A stretch of DNA of 64,000 nt from Litoribacillus peritrichatus (GTDB lineage Bacteria > Pseudomonadota > Gammaproteobacteria > Pseudomonadales > Litoribrevibacteraceae), in assembly GCF_039537985.1 (NCBI RefSeq), contig NZ_BAABBN010000004.1, positions 1,426,001 through 1,490,000 on the forward strand, read 5' to 3'. The translations under genes and the position numbers were made by a program. This document shows positions 36,857 through 46,149 of the stretch, piece after piece. The first letter of the stretch is position 1. Each line of letters opens with the position of its first letter. The notes under the pieces were generated by a model. It was not told the origin of the DNA. It ran no database searches and saw only the letters and a list, made by a program, of their open reading frames with translations.

Positions 36857-36884
36857 ATAATAAACGAGTCTGGCGATTAGTCAA
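36857..36884 (-). promoter_or_regulatory. Predicted promoter of the cold-shock gene
   Basis: TTGACT (36884-36879) and TATTAT (36862-36857) are separated by 16 bases on the minus strand. A start site near 36850 gives a leader of about 148 bases, similar to the roughly 160-base leader of E. coli cspA. Confidence 0.6.
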
Positions 36885-36963
36885 TCATAATATCAATATT
36901 TTTTGTTTAAATATTAGTCAATCAACATTATGAGCGACTGAAATAGCAACGACACCCATAAAA

Positions 36964-37884
36964 TCACCGGCGATCAAATTTTCTTTTTGACGTTTTAGGC
37001 TTTGGCGTAGATTTCGTTGTCCCGGAGCGCTTAGTTTTGGTTCGCTCAGAATCATTTTTTAACTTCGAGCGGTTCTTTGTGGTGTGTTTGAATGCTGGCG
37101 TTTGCTTCTGTGGCTGAACTTCTGTTGGACTCTTTGGCAAGCCGGGTGTTGAGGTGGTTTTCCGAGACCCTTTTAAGGCGTCGTTCAACTCCGCCATTTC
37201 GTCCCCCGTTAGGTTCCGCCATTGACCCGGCTTTAAATTCCCTAAAGCCACGTTCATAATTCGGGTACGTTTAAGCTTTGTTACCTCATACCCCAAATAT
37301 TCACACATTCTGCGAATTTGGCGATTAAGACCCTGCGTTAGAATGATTTTAAAAACAAACTTGCTTTGCATGGTCACAACACAAGGCTTAGTCACGGTAT
37401 CAAGGATCGGCACGCCACGAGACATACGATCAATAAAACGTTCACTCAAAGGTTTGTCGACAGTGACGATATATTCTTTATCGTGCGCATTTTCTGCGCG
37501 GAGAATTTTATTAACAATGTCTCCATCCGAAGTAAGAAAGATCAGCCCTTCAGACGGTTTATCTAGGCGGCCAATAGGGAAGATTCTCTCTTTATGACCA
37601 ATAGCGTCAACAATATTCCCCCGAACATTCCGTTCTGTGGTGCAAGTAATTCCAATAGGCTTGTTATAAGCGATATAAATGCGATCTGATTTATTGACGG
37701 CACTTGCTTTGATGTGAGTTTTACCAACGTAGACCTGATCTCCAGGTGACACTTTTGTACCTAACTCAGGAACCTTACCATTAATGGTCACTTGATTTTG
37801 TTCAATTAACTTATCCGCTTCTCTTCGAGAACAAAAACCAGAATCGCTGATAAATTTATTAAGCCGAATTTCACCACTACTCAC
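36964..37884 (-). CDS. rluF: 23S rRNA pseudouridine synthase RluF
   Basis: A 306-aa pseudouridine synthase. An N-terminal S4 RNA-binding domain (RLNKFISDSGFCSRREADKLI) is followed by the catalytic domain with Asp in GRLDKPSEGLIFLT. The segments VNKILRAENAHDKEYIVTVDKPL and LNRQIRRMCEYLGYEVTKLKRTRIMNV match RluF (Psi2604, and partly 2605) rather than RluB or RluE. The last 75 residues are a Lys/Arg/Pro/Thr-rich disordered tail, also seen in E. coli RluF. Confidence 0.93.
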   Translation of the reverse strand: MSSGEIRLNKFISDSGFCSRREADKLIEQNQVTINGKVPELGTKVSPGDQVYVGKTHIKASAVNKSDRIYIAYNKPIGITCTTERNVRGNIVDAIGHKERIFPIGRLDKPSEGLIFLTSDGDIVNKILRAENAHDKEYIVTVDKPLSERFIDRMSRGVPILDTVTKPCVVTMQSKFVFKIILTQGLNRQIRRMCEYLGYEVTKLKRTRIMNVALGNLKPGQWRNLTGDEMAELNDALKGSRKTTSTPGLPKSPTEVQPQKQTPAFKHTTKNRSKLKNDSERTKTKRSGTTKSTPKPKTSKRKFDRR

Positions 37885-37947
37885 AATACACGCCCAAACG
37901 TCACAATTTTAAAAAAGCGTATTAAATCATATTGAAACCAAAGAAGC

Positions 37948-37984
37948 TTGCAAATCCCCTGCGTGCGAATCAGGGGATTTGATA
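37948..37984 (-). terminator. Hairpin after the chemoreceptor gene
   Basis: CAAATCCCCTG and CAGGGGATTTG are perfect 11-base complements about 10 bases apart, 17 bases past the chemoreceptor stop. There is little T-run, so it is a possible, not certain, terminator separating it from rluF. Confidence 0.5.
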
Positions 37985-37998
37985 TCGTTCGAAAAGTA

Positions 37999-39969
37999 TC
38001 AAACAATAAAACTTGCAGCCATATCTTTCAGTTTGTAGGCAAGTCCTGCCTGCATTTCTGCAGATATTCGGATTTGCTCGCCACCCGTTGCTGTTTGAGT
38101 GGTCTGTTCATTGATGTTTTTGATTTTAAGAGCAACTTCATCACTGACAGTGGATTGCTCTTCGGTAGCTGCAGCCACTTGAGAAGATATATCTACCAAC
38201 GATTCAACTGCCAATAAAATATCGCTCAACATTGTTTTGATGGACTCGGCTTGGTTTGCACTCATGTCTGCACTTTGCTGACTGATTTGCATTTTAGAGT
38301 AAGCAGTTTTGCTGTCTTCCTGAAACTGAGCAACGATGTTTTCGATCTCAACCGTCGATTCTTGTGTACGTTTAGCCAAATTTCTCACTTCATCGGCTAC
38401 AACAGCAAAACCTCTTCCCTGCTCTCCCGCTCTTGCAGCTTCAATGGCTGCATTAAGGGCAAGCAAGTTGGTTTGCTCAGCAATGCTCTTAATCACTTCC
38501 AGAACACTGCTGATGGTTTGACTGCTTTCATGTAATTTGTTGATGGACTCGGCCACCTCGAATACTTCATGGGAGACTTGATGGATTGCGGCACTGGTTT
38601 CAAGTACCGCTATTTGTCCCTTATTGGCAGCCTCTTCCACTTCTTTTACCGACGTTACTGTTGACTGGGTATTTACGGCAACCTCGTTAATTGACAGCGA
38701 CATTTGCTCAACTGCCGTTGAAATCTGAATTGTATCAGCACGCTGGCGATCCAGGTGCTTTGCATTGTCAGCGGAGACTGAACTGGCTTCCTCTGCAGTT
38801 GTGCTTAACTCAAGGCTTGCATCGTTCAAGTTATTCAATGTTGTACTGAACACATCCAGCATATGATTCAATTGATTTGAAATCATGCCTAACTCGTCGT
38901 TTGCGATTAATTCAGATCTGTTTTTTAAATTCTTATCACTGGCTGCGCTGTTAATCACTGAAACAATGGAAGCCACCTGGCGATTGAGATCCCGTACAAT
39001 TTTAGTTGAAATAACAAGCGCACTGATAATTACAAAACAGCTCATTACCAACCAAGCCCAAAACTTAAAAGATGCTTGATCTGTGTGCTTTTGAGCGAAA
39101 TTAAGAATGTCCTCCGCTATCTTGTCTTCCACTTCTTTTAGCACATTAATTCTGTCAGTTGCATGCCGAAACCAAGCCGATGCTTCTTCATTGAGTTGTT
39201 TTTCTAAAGCTAATACCCGGAATCGATCAACATGAGCAAATGAACTGTCTTTGATGGATTTCTTATATGTTGAAAGTAACGCCTTGGTAGTAAAACGTTC
39301 AAAAGACGCCAGATAACTATCCTGCAGCGTCATCAGTCTGATGAACTTTACAAACATGCCTTTTGAAAAAGCTTTTTGTGAGAAGGTCGAGCTTAAAACG
39401 GCTCGCTCAATGCCTGCACGCTCTTTGCCTTGTAAAAAATTATAATAGGCAGTTAATTGCTGAGTCAGGTGAGAGTCCGGAGACAATTCACTGATAAAAG
39501 GGATCATATCCAGCATCAAAGCATTAACTTCAGTGTAATATCCTAAAGCCTCTGATACAGAAATGGACTGACCATCAACTCGAGACCTCAGACTGTCTAT
39601 ACGTTTCAACTTAGATTGAGCTTTTGAGATCAACCGATTGATCTCTGGCTGATCAATGGACGTTTGTTGATCTTTAAGAAAAGTATTGAGCGCATTTAAT
39701 TTACTATCCGTACGCTTTCTTTGCGTGCTTAAAGTATCTCCAAAACTGGTTCCTTTCGAACCAAGGAAACCTGCGGTGGCTCCACGCTCCTTTTGCAGCT
39801 CATGAACCAGATCACTCGCGCTCACCGTTAATGCAACCAACGTTGATATGCGTTCCATCCCAGTTTTATCTTGGGCAAAACCTACCAAATTAAAACCTGA
39901 ATAAGCAATGATCGATAAAATCAATGGAATCACTACCAAGCCAAGTTTACTCTTTAAAGATAAATTCAT
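37999..39969 (-). CDS. Methyl-accepting chemotaxis protein with NIT sensor domain
   Basis: A 656-aa chemoreceptor. TM1 near 8-31, then a periplasmic NIT-type helical domain (LVHELQKERGATAGFLGSKG; nitrate/nitrite-sensing family), TM2 near 303-325, HAMP, and a cytoplasmic signalling domain with the hairpin tip NLLALNAAIEAARAGEQGRGFAVVADEVRNLA. There is no CheB/CheR-docking pentapeptide at the C-terminus. The NIT fold suggests an anion or other small ligand; nitrate is not proven. It should act with CheV. Confidence 0.93.
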   Translation of the reverse strand: MNLSLKSKLGLVVIPLILSIIAYSGFNLVGFAQDKTGMERISTLVALTVSASDLVHELQKERGATAGFLGSKGTSFGDTLSTQRKRTDSKLNALNTFLKDQQTSIDQPEINRLISKAQSKLKRIDSLRSRVDGQSISVSEALGYYTEVNALMLDMIPFISELSPDSHLTQQLTAYYNFLQGKERAGIERAVLSSTFSQKAFSKGMFVKFIRLMTLQDSYLASFERFTTKALLSTYKKSIKDSSFAHVDRFRVLALEKQLNEEASAWFRHATDRINVLKEVEDKIAEDILNFAQKHTDQASFKFWAWLVMSCFVIISALVISTKIVRDLNRQVASIVSVINSAASDKNLKNRSELIANDELGMISNQLNHMLDVFSTTLNNLNDASLELSTTAEEASSVSADNAKHLDRQRADTIQISTAVEQMSLSINEVAVNTQSTVTSVKEVEEAANKGQIAVLETSAAIHQVSHEVFEVAESINKLHESSQTISSVLEVIKSIAEQTNLLALNAAIEAARAGEQGRGFAVVADEVRNLAKRTQESTVEIENIVAQFQEDSKTAYSKMQISQQSADMSANQAESIKTMLSDILLAVESLVDISSQVAAATEEQSTVSDEVALKIKNINEQTTQTATGGEQIRISAEMQAGLAYKLKDMAASFIV

Positions 39970-40225
39970 AATCGCGTTCCGCTCCTATAACTGCATTTTG
40001 AGCCATTTGCTCAGGAAACATTCTCGATTTTTAATTATTAGGAGTACGAGAAGCGGCGCATTATATGAAAAATGAAAATCAAACCTCAAACAGTTAACCA
40101 TTTAGTTAACACTCAATAATCCAATCATTTGATCTCAATCATCGAGTGCTGCACTTATTATCTGAATTCAGGATTAAAAAAAGTTACTTAACCCATACAG
40201 AACGCAACCAGAAAAAGTACGAAAA

Positions 40226-41674
40226 CTATTTACGGTGCTTATCCCTGATGACCAACAAACGGATTTCTGTCATGTCTTCCATCGCAAACCGGATACCCTC
40301 CCTGCCAACGCCCGAGTCCTTAACGCCTCCGTATGGCATATTGTCCACTCGCCAACTGGGTACATCGCCAATGACAACGCCGCCGACATCCAATTCATCC
40401 CAGGCTTTATTCATTTTGTAAAGATCACGGGTAAAGATGCCTGCCTGCAAACCAAATTTACTTTCATTGACACTTTTCAATGCCTGATCAAAATCCGAAA
40501 ACTTACTTAAAACAACCACAGGGCCGAAGGCCTCTTCGGTGACCAACTGAGCATTCTCCGGAACGGACTCAAGAACGGTCGCTTCTAACATCGCCCCATC
40601 TTGCGAGCCTCCGGCCAACAAAACGCCACCCATTGTCAACGCCTCATCCACCCAGCCTTTAAGTCGATTTGCTTCTGATAATGAAATCATCGGCCCAACA
40701 AACGTATCTTCGTCTTTAGGGTCCCCCATTTTTAAATGCTTCACTTGCTCCACAAATCGCGACTTGAACTCATCGTAAAGCGCGTCGTGCACCATGATTC
40801 GCTGAACACCAATACAACTCTGGCCGGACTGATAAAAAGCACCAAAAATAATACGCTCTATGGCATCTTCCAGATCATCAGTGTCTTCATCTACAATGCA
40901 GGCTGCATTACCGCCCAGCTCTAAAATCACCGGTTTTTTTCCTGCCCTCGATTTCAAATCCCAACCGACGTCGGGAGAGCCTGTAAAACTCAGTAGCTTC
41001 AAACGATCATCCACAGTAAACAGATCCGCCCCATTTCGGCTACAAGGCAAAATGGAAAACGCACCTTTGGGCAAGTCAGTTTCAGCCAACACTTCGCCAA
41101 TGATCAAAGCACCAATCGGTGTTCTACTCGCCGGCTTTAATACAAACGGACACCCTACCGCCAATGCAGGAGCAACCTTATGTGCAGCCAAATTCAAAGG
41201 AAAGTTAAAGGGTGAGATAAAAGAACACGGACCAATCGGAACTCGTTTGTACATGCCACTGTAGCCCCGCGCCCGTGGCGCAACTTCCAGATTCATGATC
41301 TCGCCCCCCATACGAACCGACTCTTCTGCTGCAATCCGGAACGTATCTATTAATCGGCTTACTTCTCCTCTAGCATCCTTAATCGGTTTTCCCGCTTCAA
41401 TACAAAGTGCCATAGCCAATTCATCAAATCGTTCTGTAAATCTTTGAACACAATGATTAAGAATATCTTGCCGTTCATACGGTGCCATCACTCTAAGTGC
41501 TTCCTGGCTTTTAACTGCAGCTTCAATGGCCTGATCAATGGCTGCTTCATCCGCTAACGCCACCTTGGTCGCAATCGCTCCCGAGTATTTATCAGTTACA
41601 TCCAGACTTTCGTTAGCGTATACAGCTTCATTTGCGAGATAATAAGGGTAATTATTCTTCAACATACCAAACAC
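40226..41674 (-). CDS. NAD(P)-dependent aldehyde dehydrogenase
   Basis: A 482-aa ALDH-superfamily enzyme with catalytic Cys in FYQSGQSCIGVQR and the general base Glu in ILELGGNAA. The sequence falls in the group near lactaldehyde, phosphonoacetaldehyde and non-phosphorylating glyceraldehyde-phosphate dehydrogenases. The substrate is unknown. It starts 18 bases after the acetolactate-synthase-like gene, so the ThDP enzyme may generate the aldehyde or acyloin that this enzyme oxidises. Confidence 0.9.
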   Translation of the reverse strand: MFGMLKNNYPYYLANEAVYANESLDVTDKYSGAIATKVALADEAAIDQAIEAAVKSQEALRVMAPYERQDILNHCVQRFTERFDELAMALCIEAGKPIKDARGEVSRLIDTFRIAAEESVRMGGEIMNLEVAPRARGYSGMYKRVPIGPCSFISPFNFPLNLAAHKVAPALAVGCPFVLKPASRTPIGALIIGEVLAETDLPKGAFSILPCSRNGADLFTVDDRLKLLSFTGSPDVGWDLKSRAGKKPVILELGGNAACIVDEDTDDLEDAIERIIFGAFYQSGQSCIGVQRIMVHDALYDEFKSRFVEQVKHLKMGDPKDEDTFVGPMISLSEANRLKGWVDEALTMGGVLLAGGSQDGAMLEATVLESVPENAQLVTEEAFGPVVVLSKFSDFDQALKSVNESKFGLQAGIFTRDLYKMNKAWDELDVGGVVIGDVPSWRVDNMPYGGVKDSGVGREGIRFAMEDMTEIRLLVIRDKHRK

Positions 41675-41692
41675 CTTAATCCTTCTGGTTCG

Positions 41693-43333
41693 TTAAACTT
41701 TCGCGCTTAATTTACGTAATTGATTATTTAGAATTTCGTCGTTTTCGCTGTAATCAATTGGAACATCAATCAAGTGCACCGCGTGGTCTTCCATGCACTG
41801 TAGAATGAGAGGCAACAGCTCATCGGCGGCCTGAACTCTGTGCCCTTTACCTCCGTACGCTTGAACGTACTTCACAAAGTCCGGGTTGCCGTAATCCAGG
41901 CCAAATTCGTCAAATTGCATATTCGCCTGTTTCCACTTAATCATTCCGTAAGCATCATCCCGAAGAATGAGCACAATCAGATGTTGGTTTAAACGAACAG
42001 CCGTCTCAAGCTCCTGGCTATTCATCATAAAGCCGCCATCTCCACAAATAGAAATCACAGGCCGATCAGGGTGAACCAGTTTTGCAGCCATCGCGGAAGG
42101 CAAGCCAGCGCCCATCGTGGCCAGTGCATTATCCAGTAACACGGTATTCGGCATTTGAGCTTTGTAGTTTCTTGCGAACCAAATCTTATAAACACCATTA
42201 TCCAACGCAATAATGCCATTTTTCGGCATGGCTCTTCGTACATCCGCTACAAGGCGCTGAGGAAAGATAGGAAACCGGTCATCATTACAACCATGAGGCA
42301 ATTCTTTTTCTTCAGCCGCTTTAACTTTATCAAAATAGCTAAAGTCCCAGTGGCTTTGGGGTTGTAGGTTTTCAAGAATCGACCACACACTGTTCGCAAT
42401 ATCTCCAATCACTTCAACCTGGGGAAAGTAGACAGGGTCAACTTCGGCTGCGTTGTAGTTAATATGCAAAACTTGCTTGTCGTTATTTCTCATGAAAAAA
42501 GGCGGTTTTTCGACAACATCATGACCCACATTAATGATTAAGTCTGCGTGTTCTATGGCCCTATGGACAAAGTCTCCATCAGATAATGTGGTATTCCCCA
42601 AGAAGAGAGGTTTCGTTTCATCCACCACCCCTTTCCCCATTTGTGTAGTCACGAAAGGAATGTTCATTTCATCCACTAACCGGGTGAGCATTTTACTGGA
42701 CATTTTCCGATTGGCAGCCGCTCCGATCAAAACCAACGGTGTTCTTGCAAGCTCGATCATATCAACCGCTTGCTTGATGGATTTTACTTCTGCAGTAGGC
42801 CGTCTTATTTTGCTTTCAGGGATCAGGTTCGGGTTGGTTTCTTCACAGGCAATATCTTCAGGTAATTCAAGATGTGCAGCACCCGGACGTTCCGCACTGG
42901 CCATTCTGAAGGCCTCCCGTACTTGAGATGCAATCCGTTCACCACTCACAATTTGAGCGGTATATTTGGTTAGAGGACGCATCATATCAACCACATCAAG
43001 CACCTGAAACCGCCCTTGTTTACTGGCTTTTATCGGCTTTTGACCTGTAATCATCAACATTGGCATTGCACCAAGTTGAGCATAAGCCGCCGCTGTAACT
43101 AAGTTTGTTGCGCCAGGGCCAAGTGTCGACAGACATACACCCACTTTACCGGTTAATCGACCATAAGTTGCAGCCATAAAACCGGCAGCCTGCTCATGAC
43201 GGGTTAAAATCAACTTGATAGTCGACGTTCTGAGAGACTCCAATAAATCGAGATTTTCTTCACCAGGTATTCCAAATATGTATTCCACGCCCTCTTGCTC
43301 TAACGCTTTTACAAACAAATCCGAAGCTTTCAT
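41693..43333 (-). CDS. Acetolactate synthase large-subunit-like ThDP enzyme
   Basis: A 546-aa ThDP enzyme with the family's three domains. The catalytic glutamate lies in RHEQAAGFMA near residue 47, and the ThDP/Mg motif is GDGGFMMNSQELETA with the following NN-equivalent replaced by RDDAYGM. No small regulatory subunit (ilvH/ilvN) follows; instead there is an aldehyde dehydrogenase. This argues against a role in branched-chain synthesis. Pyruvate as donor is likely but unproven. The gene has the usual start MKASDLFVKALEQEGVEYIFG. Confidence 0.88.
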   Translation of the reverse strand: MKASDLFVKALEQEGVEYIFGIPGEENLDLLESLRTSTIKLILTRHEQAAGFMAATYGRLTGKVGVCLSTLGPGATNLVTAAAYAQLGAMPMLMITGQKPIKASKQGRFQVLDVVDMMRPLTKYTAQIVSGERIASQVREAFRMASAERPGAAHLELPEDIACEETNPNLIPESKIRRPTAEVKSIKQAVDMIELARTPLVLIGAAANRKMSSKMLTRLVDEMNIPFVTTQMGKGVVDETKPLFLGNTTLSDGDFVHRAIEHADLIINVGHDVVEKPPFFMRNNDKQVLHINYNAAEVDPVYFPQVEVIGDIANSVWSILENLQPQSHWDFSYFDKVKAAEEKELPHGCNDDRFPIFPQRLVADVRRAMPKNGIIALDNGVYKIWFARNYKAQMPNTVLLDNALATMGAGLPSAMAAKLVHPDRPVISICGDGGFMMNSQELETAVRLNQHLIVLILRDDAYGMIKWKQANMQFDEFGLDYGNPDFVKYVQAYGGKGHRVQAADELLPLILQCMEDHAVHLIDVPIDYSENDEILNNQLRKLSAKV

Positions 43334-43590
43334 CAGTTAAACGTCCTTTTGTGAATTTCATTTAAGACTAGCAGCCTGAAACTGCTTTAAAATGAAATTA
43401 GTATTAAGGAGCGTGTGACAAATGTCTGATTGAATTTAGTAATCGACCTCATTAAAAGACCCAGCCGTTCCAATTATTTAAGTCTGAACCACTTGGTTTT
43501 ATGCAACCACCTGTTTTCTTTGATTCATAACTCCAACAACCGATAAACAATATAAATCAATAATTTATAGCACACACCCATCTAATCACA

Positions 43591-44382
43591 TTAAGTAATG
43601 TCTTTTTCACTATGCTCTGAACTGGCGCTAAACAACCGGGAGATCAACAAAACGCCGACCACAGACAGAGCAAAGGTCAGGAGATTCATTAAAAGAGAAT
43701 TGAAGTCTTCTTTGGGCCAATAATAAGCAGACATAAACGCCAGAGAGTTATTGATGACATGTGCCAGGATGCAAGGCCAAAGCGACCGGGTCAGATAAAA
43801 TAACCATCCGATAAAGCAGCCCAGAAAGAAAGCAGATGGCATCTGATACCAGTTCAAATGCACAAATGAAAATAACAACGACGAAAGTAAAATGGCGTTC
43901 TTAGGCGCATAATGATAAAGAAAGCTTCTCAGGATGAGGCCTCTGAACAATATTTCCTCAAGCACTGGCCCAATGATGCAAACACTTAACACAGCAAAAA
44001 TGTCCGGCCGTAACATGTTTGAAAGCACCATGAGACTGTCTCTGTCTTCAGGCACAAAATAGACAATGACCGTAATTAAATCGGAATACCACCATGTTGC
44101 GGCAATGAATATCAACATCAGCAATGGCAAGGTAACCACGATCGTACTTTTCACAGAGTTACTCGATGAGTGAAAAACCTGAGCATAATTAATACCCGTC
44201 ATCGACATTAGAATTGTAATTAAGAATCCGGTACTGACAAAAACAACCACATTTGAAATGGCACCTCCAGACCCCACACCTATCCCAAAATCGTGAATAG
44301 TGATAGCTACAATGTATTCAAATGCAAATAACAGAATTGTGGCGCCCAATGCTTCCACAAAGTTGATCGGCTTAAGCTTCAT
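43591..44382 (-). CDS. CPBP family intramembrane metalloprotease
   Basis: A 263-aa polytopic membrane protein. The CPBP (Abi/CAAX protease) motifs are complete: EEILFR (E142, E143, R147), FVHLNWYQ (H175) and HVINNSLAF (H208, N211). The catalytic residues lie in the membrane. Substrates are unknown; some relatives give bacteriocin self-immunity. No peptide gene is adjacent. It is divergent from the aro leader. Confidence 0.9.
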   Translation of the reverse strand: MKLKPINFVEALGATILLFAFEYIVAITIHDFGIGVGSGGAISNVVVFVSTGFLITILMSMTGINYAQVFHSSSNSVKSTIVVTLPLLMLIFIAATWWYSDLITVIVYFVPEDRDSLMVLSNMLRPDIFAVLSVCIIGPVLEEILFRGLILRSFLYHYAPKNAILLSSLLFSFVHLNWYQMPSAFFLGCFIGWLFYLTRSLWPCILAHVINNSLAFMSAYYWPKEDFNSLLMNLLTFALSVVGVLLISRLFSASSEHSEKDIT

Positions 44383-44520
44383 CTCAGTCCCTGAGTTAAT
44401 ATTTTTATAATTGAGACACCATTCTACCTGACATCGTGATTGATTAAATCAGAAGTCAGAGTTTATCCGATTTAAAGTAAAACCGGTTGCATTCCTCAGA
44501 TTGGAAGTTATTATTCAGGT

Positions 44521-44697
44521 ATGAATATTAAAAACGCACTAAAAATGAACATAGAAAAAACCAGCCTACTTCAAAGTGGCTCTTTTTCTGCGTCCTTACA
44601 AAATGCGTTTTCATCAACTAAACAAGTAACTGTTTATTGGTACTTTGCTGAGTATTTCTTTGGCTATTACTTTAGCCAACAGCTGGGCCAACGTTGA
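44521..44697 (+). CDS. Aromatic-amino-acid-rich leader peptide of the DAHP synthase gene
   Basis: A 58-codon ORF not long enough for standard gene calling. Codons 39-51 read YWYFAEYFFGYYF: five Tyr, four Phe and one Trp in thirteen codons. The stop is 55 bases upstream of a strong terminator that itself precedes a DAHP synthase gene, the classic layout of an attenuation leader. The ribosome site is unclear: AGG touches the ATG and GGAAG is 13 bases away; an internal ATG at codon 9 is an alternative start. Translation would stall in the aromatic run when Tyr/Phe/Trp-tRNA is short. Confidence 0.75.
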   Translation: MNIKNALKMNIEKTSLLQSGSFSASLQNAFSSTKQVTVYWYFAEYFFGYYFSQQLGQR

Positions 44698-44787
44698 GAT
44701 AACATAAAAAATTCAACAGGCAGCCCGGCAAAATCAGCCGACTGCCAAGAGAACCCCGATTAGCAGTCAGCTGGTCGGGGTTTTTTT
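44682..44787 (+). promoter_or_regulatory. Predicted transcription attenuator of the DAHP synthase gene
   Basis: Several mutually exclusive stems can form. GCTGGGC (44682, in the leader's last codons) pairs with GCCCGGC (44723). GGCAG (44719) pairs with CTGCC (44742), with CGGC/GCCG inside. GACTGC (44740) pairs with GCAGTC (44763), which would block the terminator. The terminator is AACCCCGA/TCGGGGTT followed by seven T, ending at 44787. Overlaps of segments give a 1:2, 2:3, 3:4-like switch. Which fold is the antiterminator is inferred. Confidence 0.7.
44752..44787 (+). terminator. Attenuator terminator upstream of DAHP synthase gene
   Basis: Eight-base-pair stem AACCCCGA/TCGGGGTT with inner AGC/GCT and a T7 run. 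It precedes the start codon by 79 bases, so full transcription of the gene requires reading through it. Confidence 0.9.
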
Positions 44788-44865
44788 ATGGTTCGTTCAA
44801 ACACACCATATTTGCTGTACGAACACTTTTGGGGATCAACAAATTTAAACTTAAAGGAATAAATG

Positions 44866-46029
44866 ATGAGTACGAACGTAAACCACGCTATGACAACGCC
44901 AACCAAATCTGTGAGTTCAGTTGCCCCTGCTGCCAACGATGAAACCAGTAAGAAGACCATGGCCAACAGCCTTGCTGTGAGGACGTTACCCACACCAAGG
45001 CAGCTAAAGAAAGCAATCCCCCTAAATGAAACATTAAGTGTTCAAGTAGATCAGCACAGACAACAAATATCGGATCTTTTATCCGGAGCGACTGCAGAAT
45101 CTAACAAGTTCCTGATCATCACAGGCCCTTGCTCCCTTCATGATGAAGAAGCGGCTTTGGATTACGGCCGTCGTTTGAAACTCTTGAACGATCAGCTTTC
45201 TGATAAATTACTCATTGTGATGCGCACTTACATCGAAAAGCCAAGGACAACCACTGGCTGGAAAGGACTTGCTTATGACCCGGAAAGAAACGGTAATGGC
45301 AACATTGAGCTGGGATTAACTCGCTCAAGATCGGTATTATTGAAGCTGGTAGAAATGGGGCTGCCTCTAGCGGTTGAAGCATTGAACCCAATGACCATGC
45401 AATACATTGATGACTTAATCAGCTGGACTGCGATCGGTGCACGCACCGCCGAATCCCAAATTCATCGTGAAATGATCAGCCATCTGGCTATGCCTGTGGG
45501 TATAAAAAACGGTACCGACGGTTCAGTCGACACAGCGGTTAATGCGATGATTTCTGCCAGCCGAAGCCATCACTGCTTAGGAACCGACATCGACGGCAAT
45601 ATCGTCATGCTTGATACGCCCGGAAATCCGGATACTCACGTGGTACTGCGCGGTGGCCGCAATCTGACCAACTACGATGCAGACAGTATTCACCGAACAT
45701 TAGCTCAGCTTGAAAAAGCAGTGGATGAAAACACACTGCACCCAAAAGTAATTGTTGACTGCAGCCACGACAATGCTCAAAAAAAGCACGAGCGCCAGGT
45801 CGATATCGCCATTGAAGTCATCGAACAACGGGTTGGATTAGGTAAAAATGCACCTAACCAAGGCATCGCAGGAATTATGCTGGAAAGTTTCATCGAACCA
45901 GGAAAGCAAGGGATGAGTGGCCCGAATCAAGACGGCAACTTATGCTATGGCCTTTCCATCACAGACCCTTGTTTGGGGTGGGAACAAACAGAGAAATTAC
46001 TGAAGGCCTTACACGCTAGAATGGCCTAA
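44866..46029 (+). CDS. 3-Deoxy-7-phosphoheptulonate (DAHP) synthase, class I
   Basis: A 387-aa AroF/G/H-type enzyme catalysing the first shikimate step from PEP and erythrose 4-phosphate. Metal and substrate motifs ITGPCSLHDEEAALDY, MRTYIEKPRTTTGWKGL, GIKNGTDG and DCSHDNA are intact. The N-terminus is about 25-30 residues longer than E. coli AroF. I favour ATG 44866, seven bases after AAGGA; ATG 44863 is adjacent. The feedback class (Tyr, Phe or Trp) cannot be read securely, so no symbol is given. The leader suggests control by charged aromatic tRNA. Confidence 0.95.
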   Translation: MSTNVNHAMTTPTKSVSSVAPAANDETSKKTMANSLAVRTLPTPRQLKKAIPLNETLSVQVDQHRQQISDLLSGATAESNKFLIITGPCSLHDEEAALDYGRRLKLLNDQLSDKLLIVMRTYIEKPRTTTGWKGLAYDPERNGNGNIELGLTRSRSVLLKLVEMGLPLAVEALNPMTMQYIDDLISWTAIGARTAESQIHREMISHLAMPVGIKNGTDGSVDTAVNAMISASRSHHCLGTDIDGNIVMLDTPGNPDTHVVLRGGRNLTNYDADSIHRTLAQLEKAVDENTLHPKVIVDCSHDNAQKKHERQVDIAIEVIEQRVGLGKNAPNQGIAGIMLESFIEPGKQGMSGPNQDGNLCYGLSITDPCLGWEQTEKLLKALHARMA

Positions 46030-46091
46030 GGGCTTGAGCCATTTAAACATCAACCGTTTTTAGGCTTACTGGTAATCGGCCTATCAATTGC

Positions 46092-46123
46092 GCCCCGGAG
46101 TATATTTTCTTAATCTCCGGGGC
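46092..46123 (+). terminator. Hairpin between convergent DAHP synthase and PhzF genes
   Basis: GCCCCGGAG and CTCCGGGGC are perfect 9-base arms with a 14-base loop, 62 bases past the DAHP synthase stop. No T-run follows on the plus strand, so termination is tentative. Confidence 0.5.
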
Positions 46124-46149
46124 TAAAGACTCTGTACGGGAAAAAGAAA

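Noticed and set aside
43591..44382. Bacteriocin immunity role for the CPBP protease
   Set aside because: No bacteriocin precursor, ABC exporter or regulator lies next to it; the only nearby small ORF is the aro leader.
44760..44993. Minus-strand ORF of 77 codons over the attenuator and the start of the DAHP synthase gene
   Set aside because: It is antisense to the terminator and to a clear coding region, and shows no family pattern.
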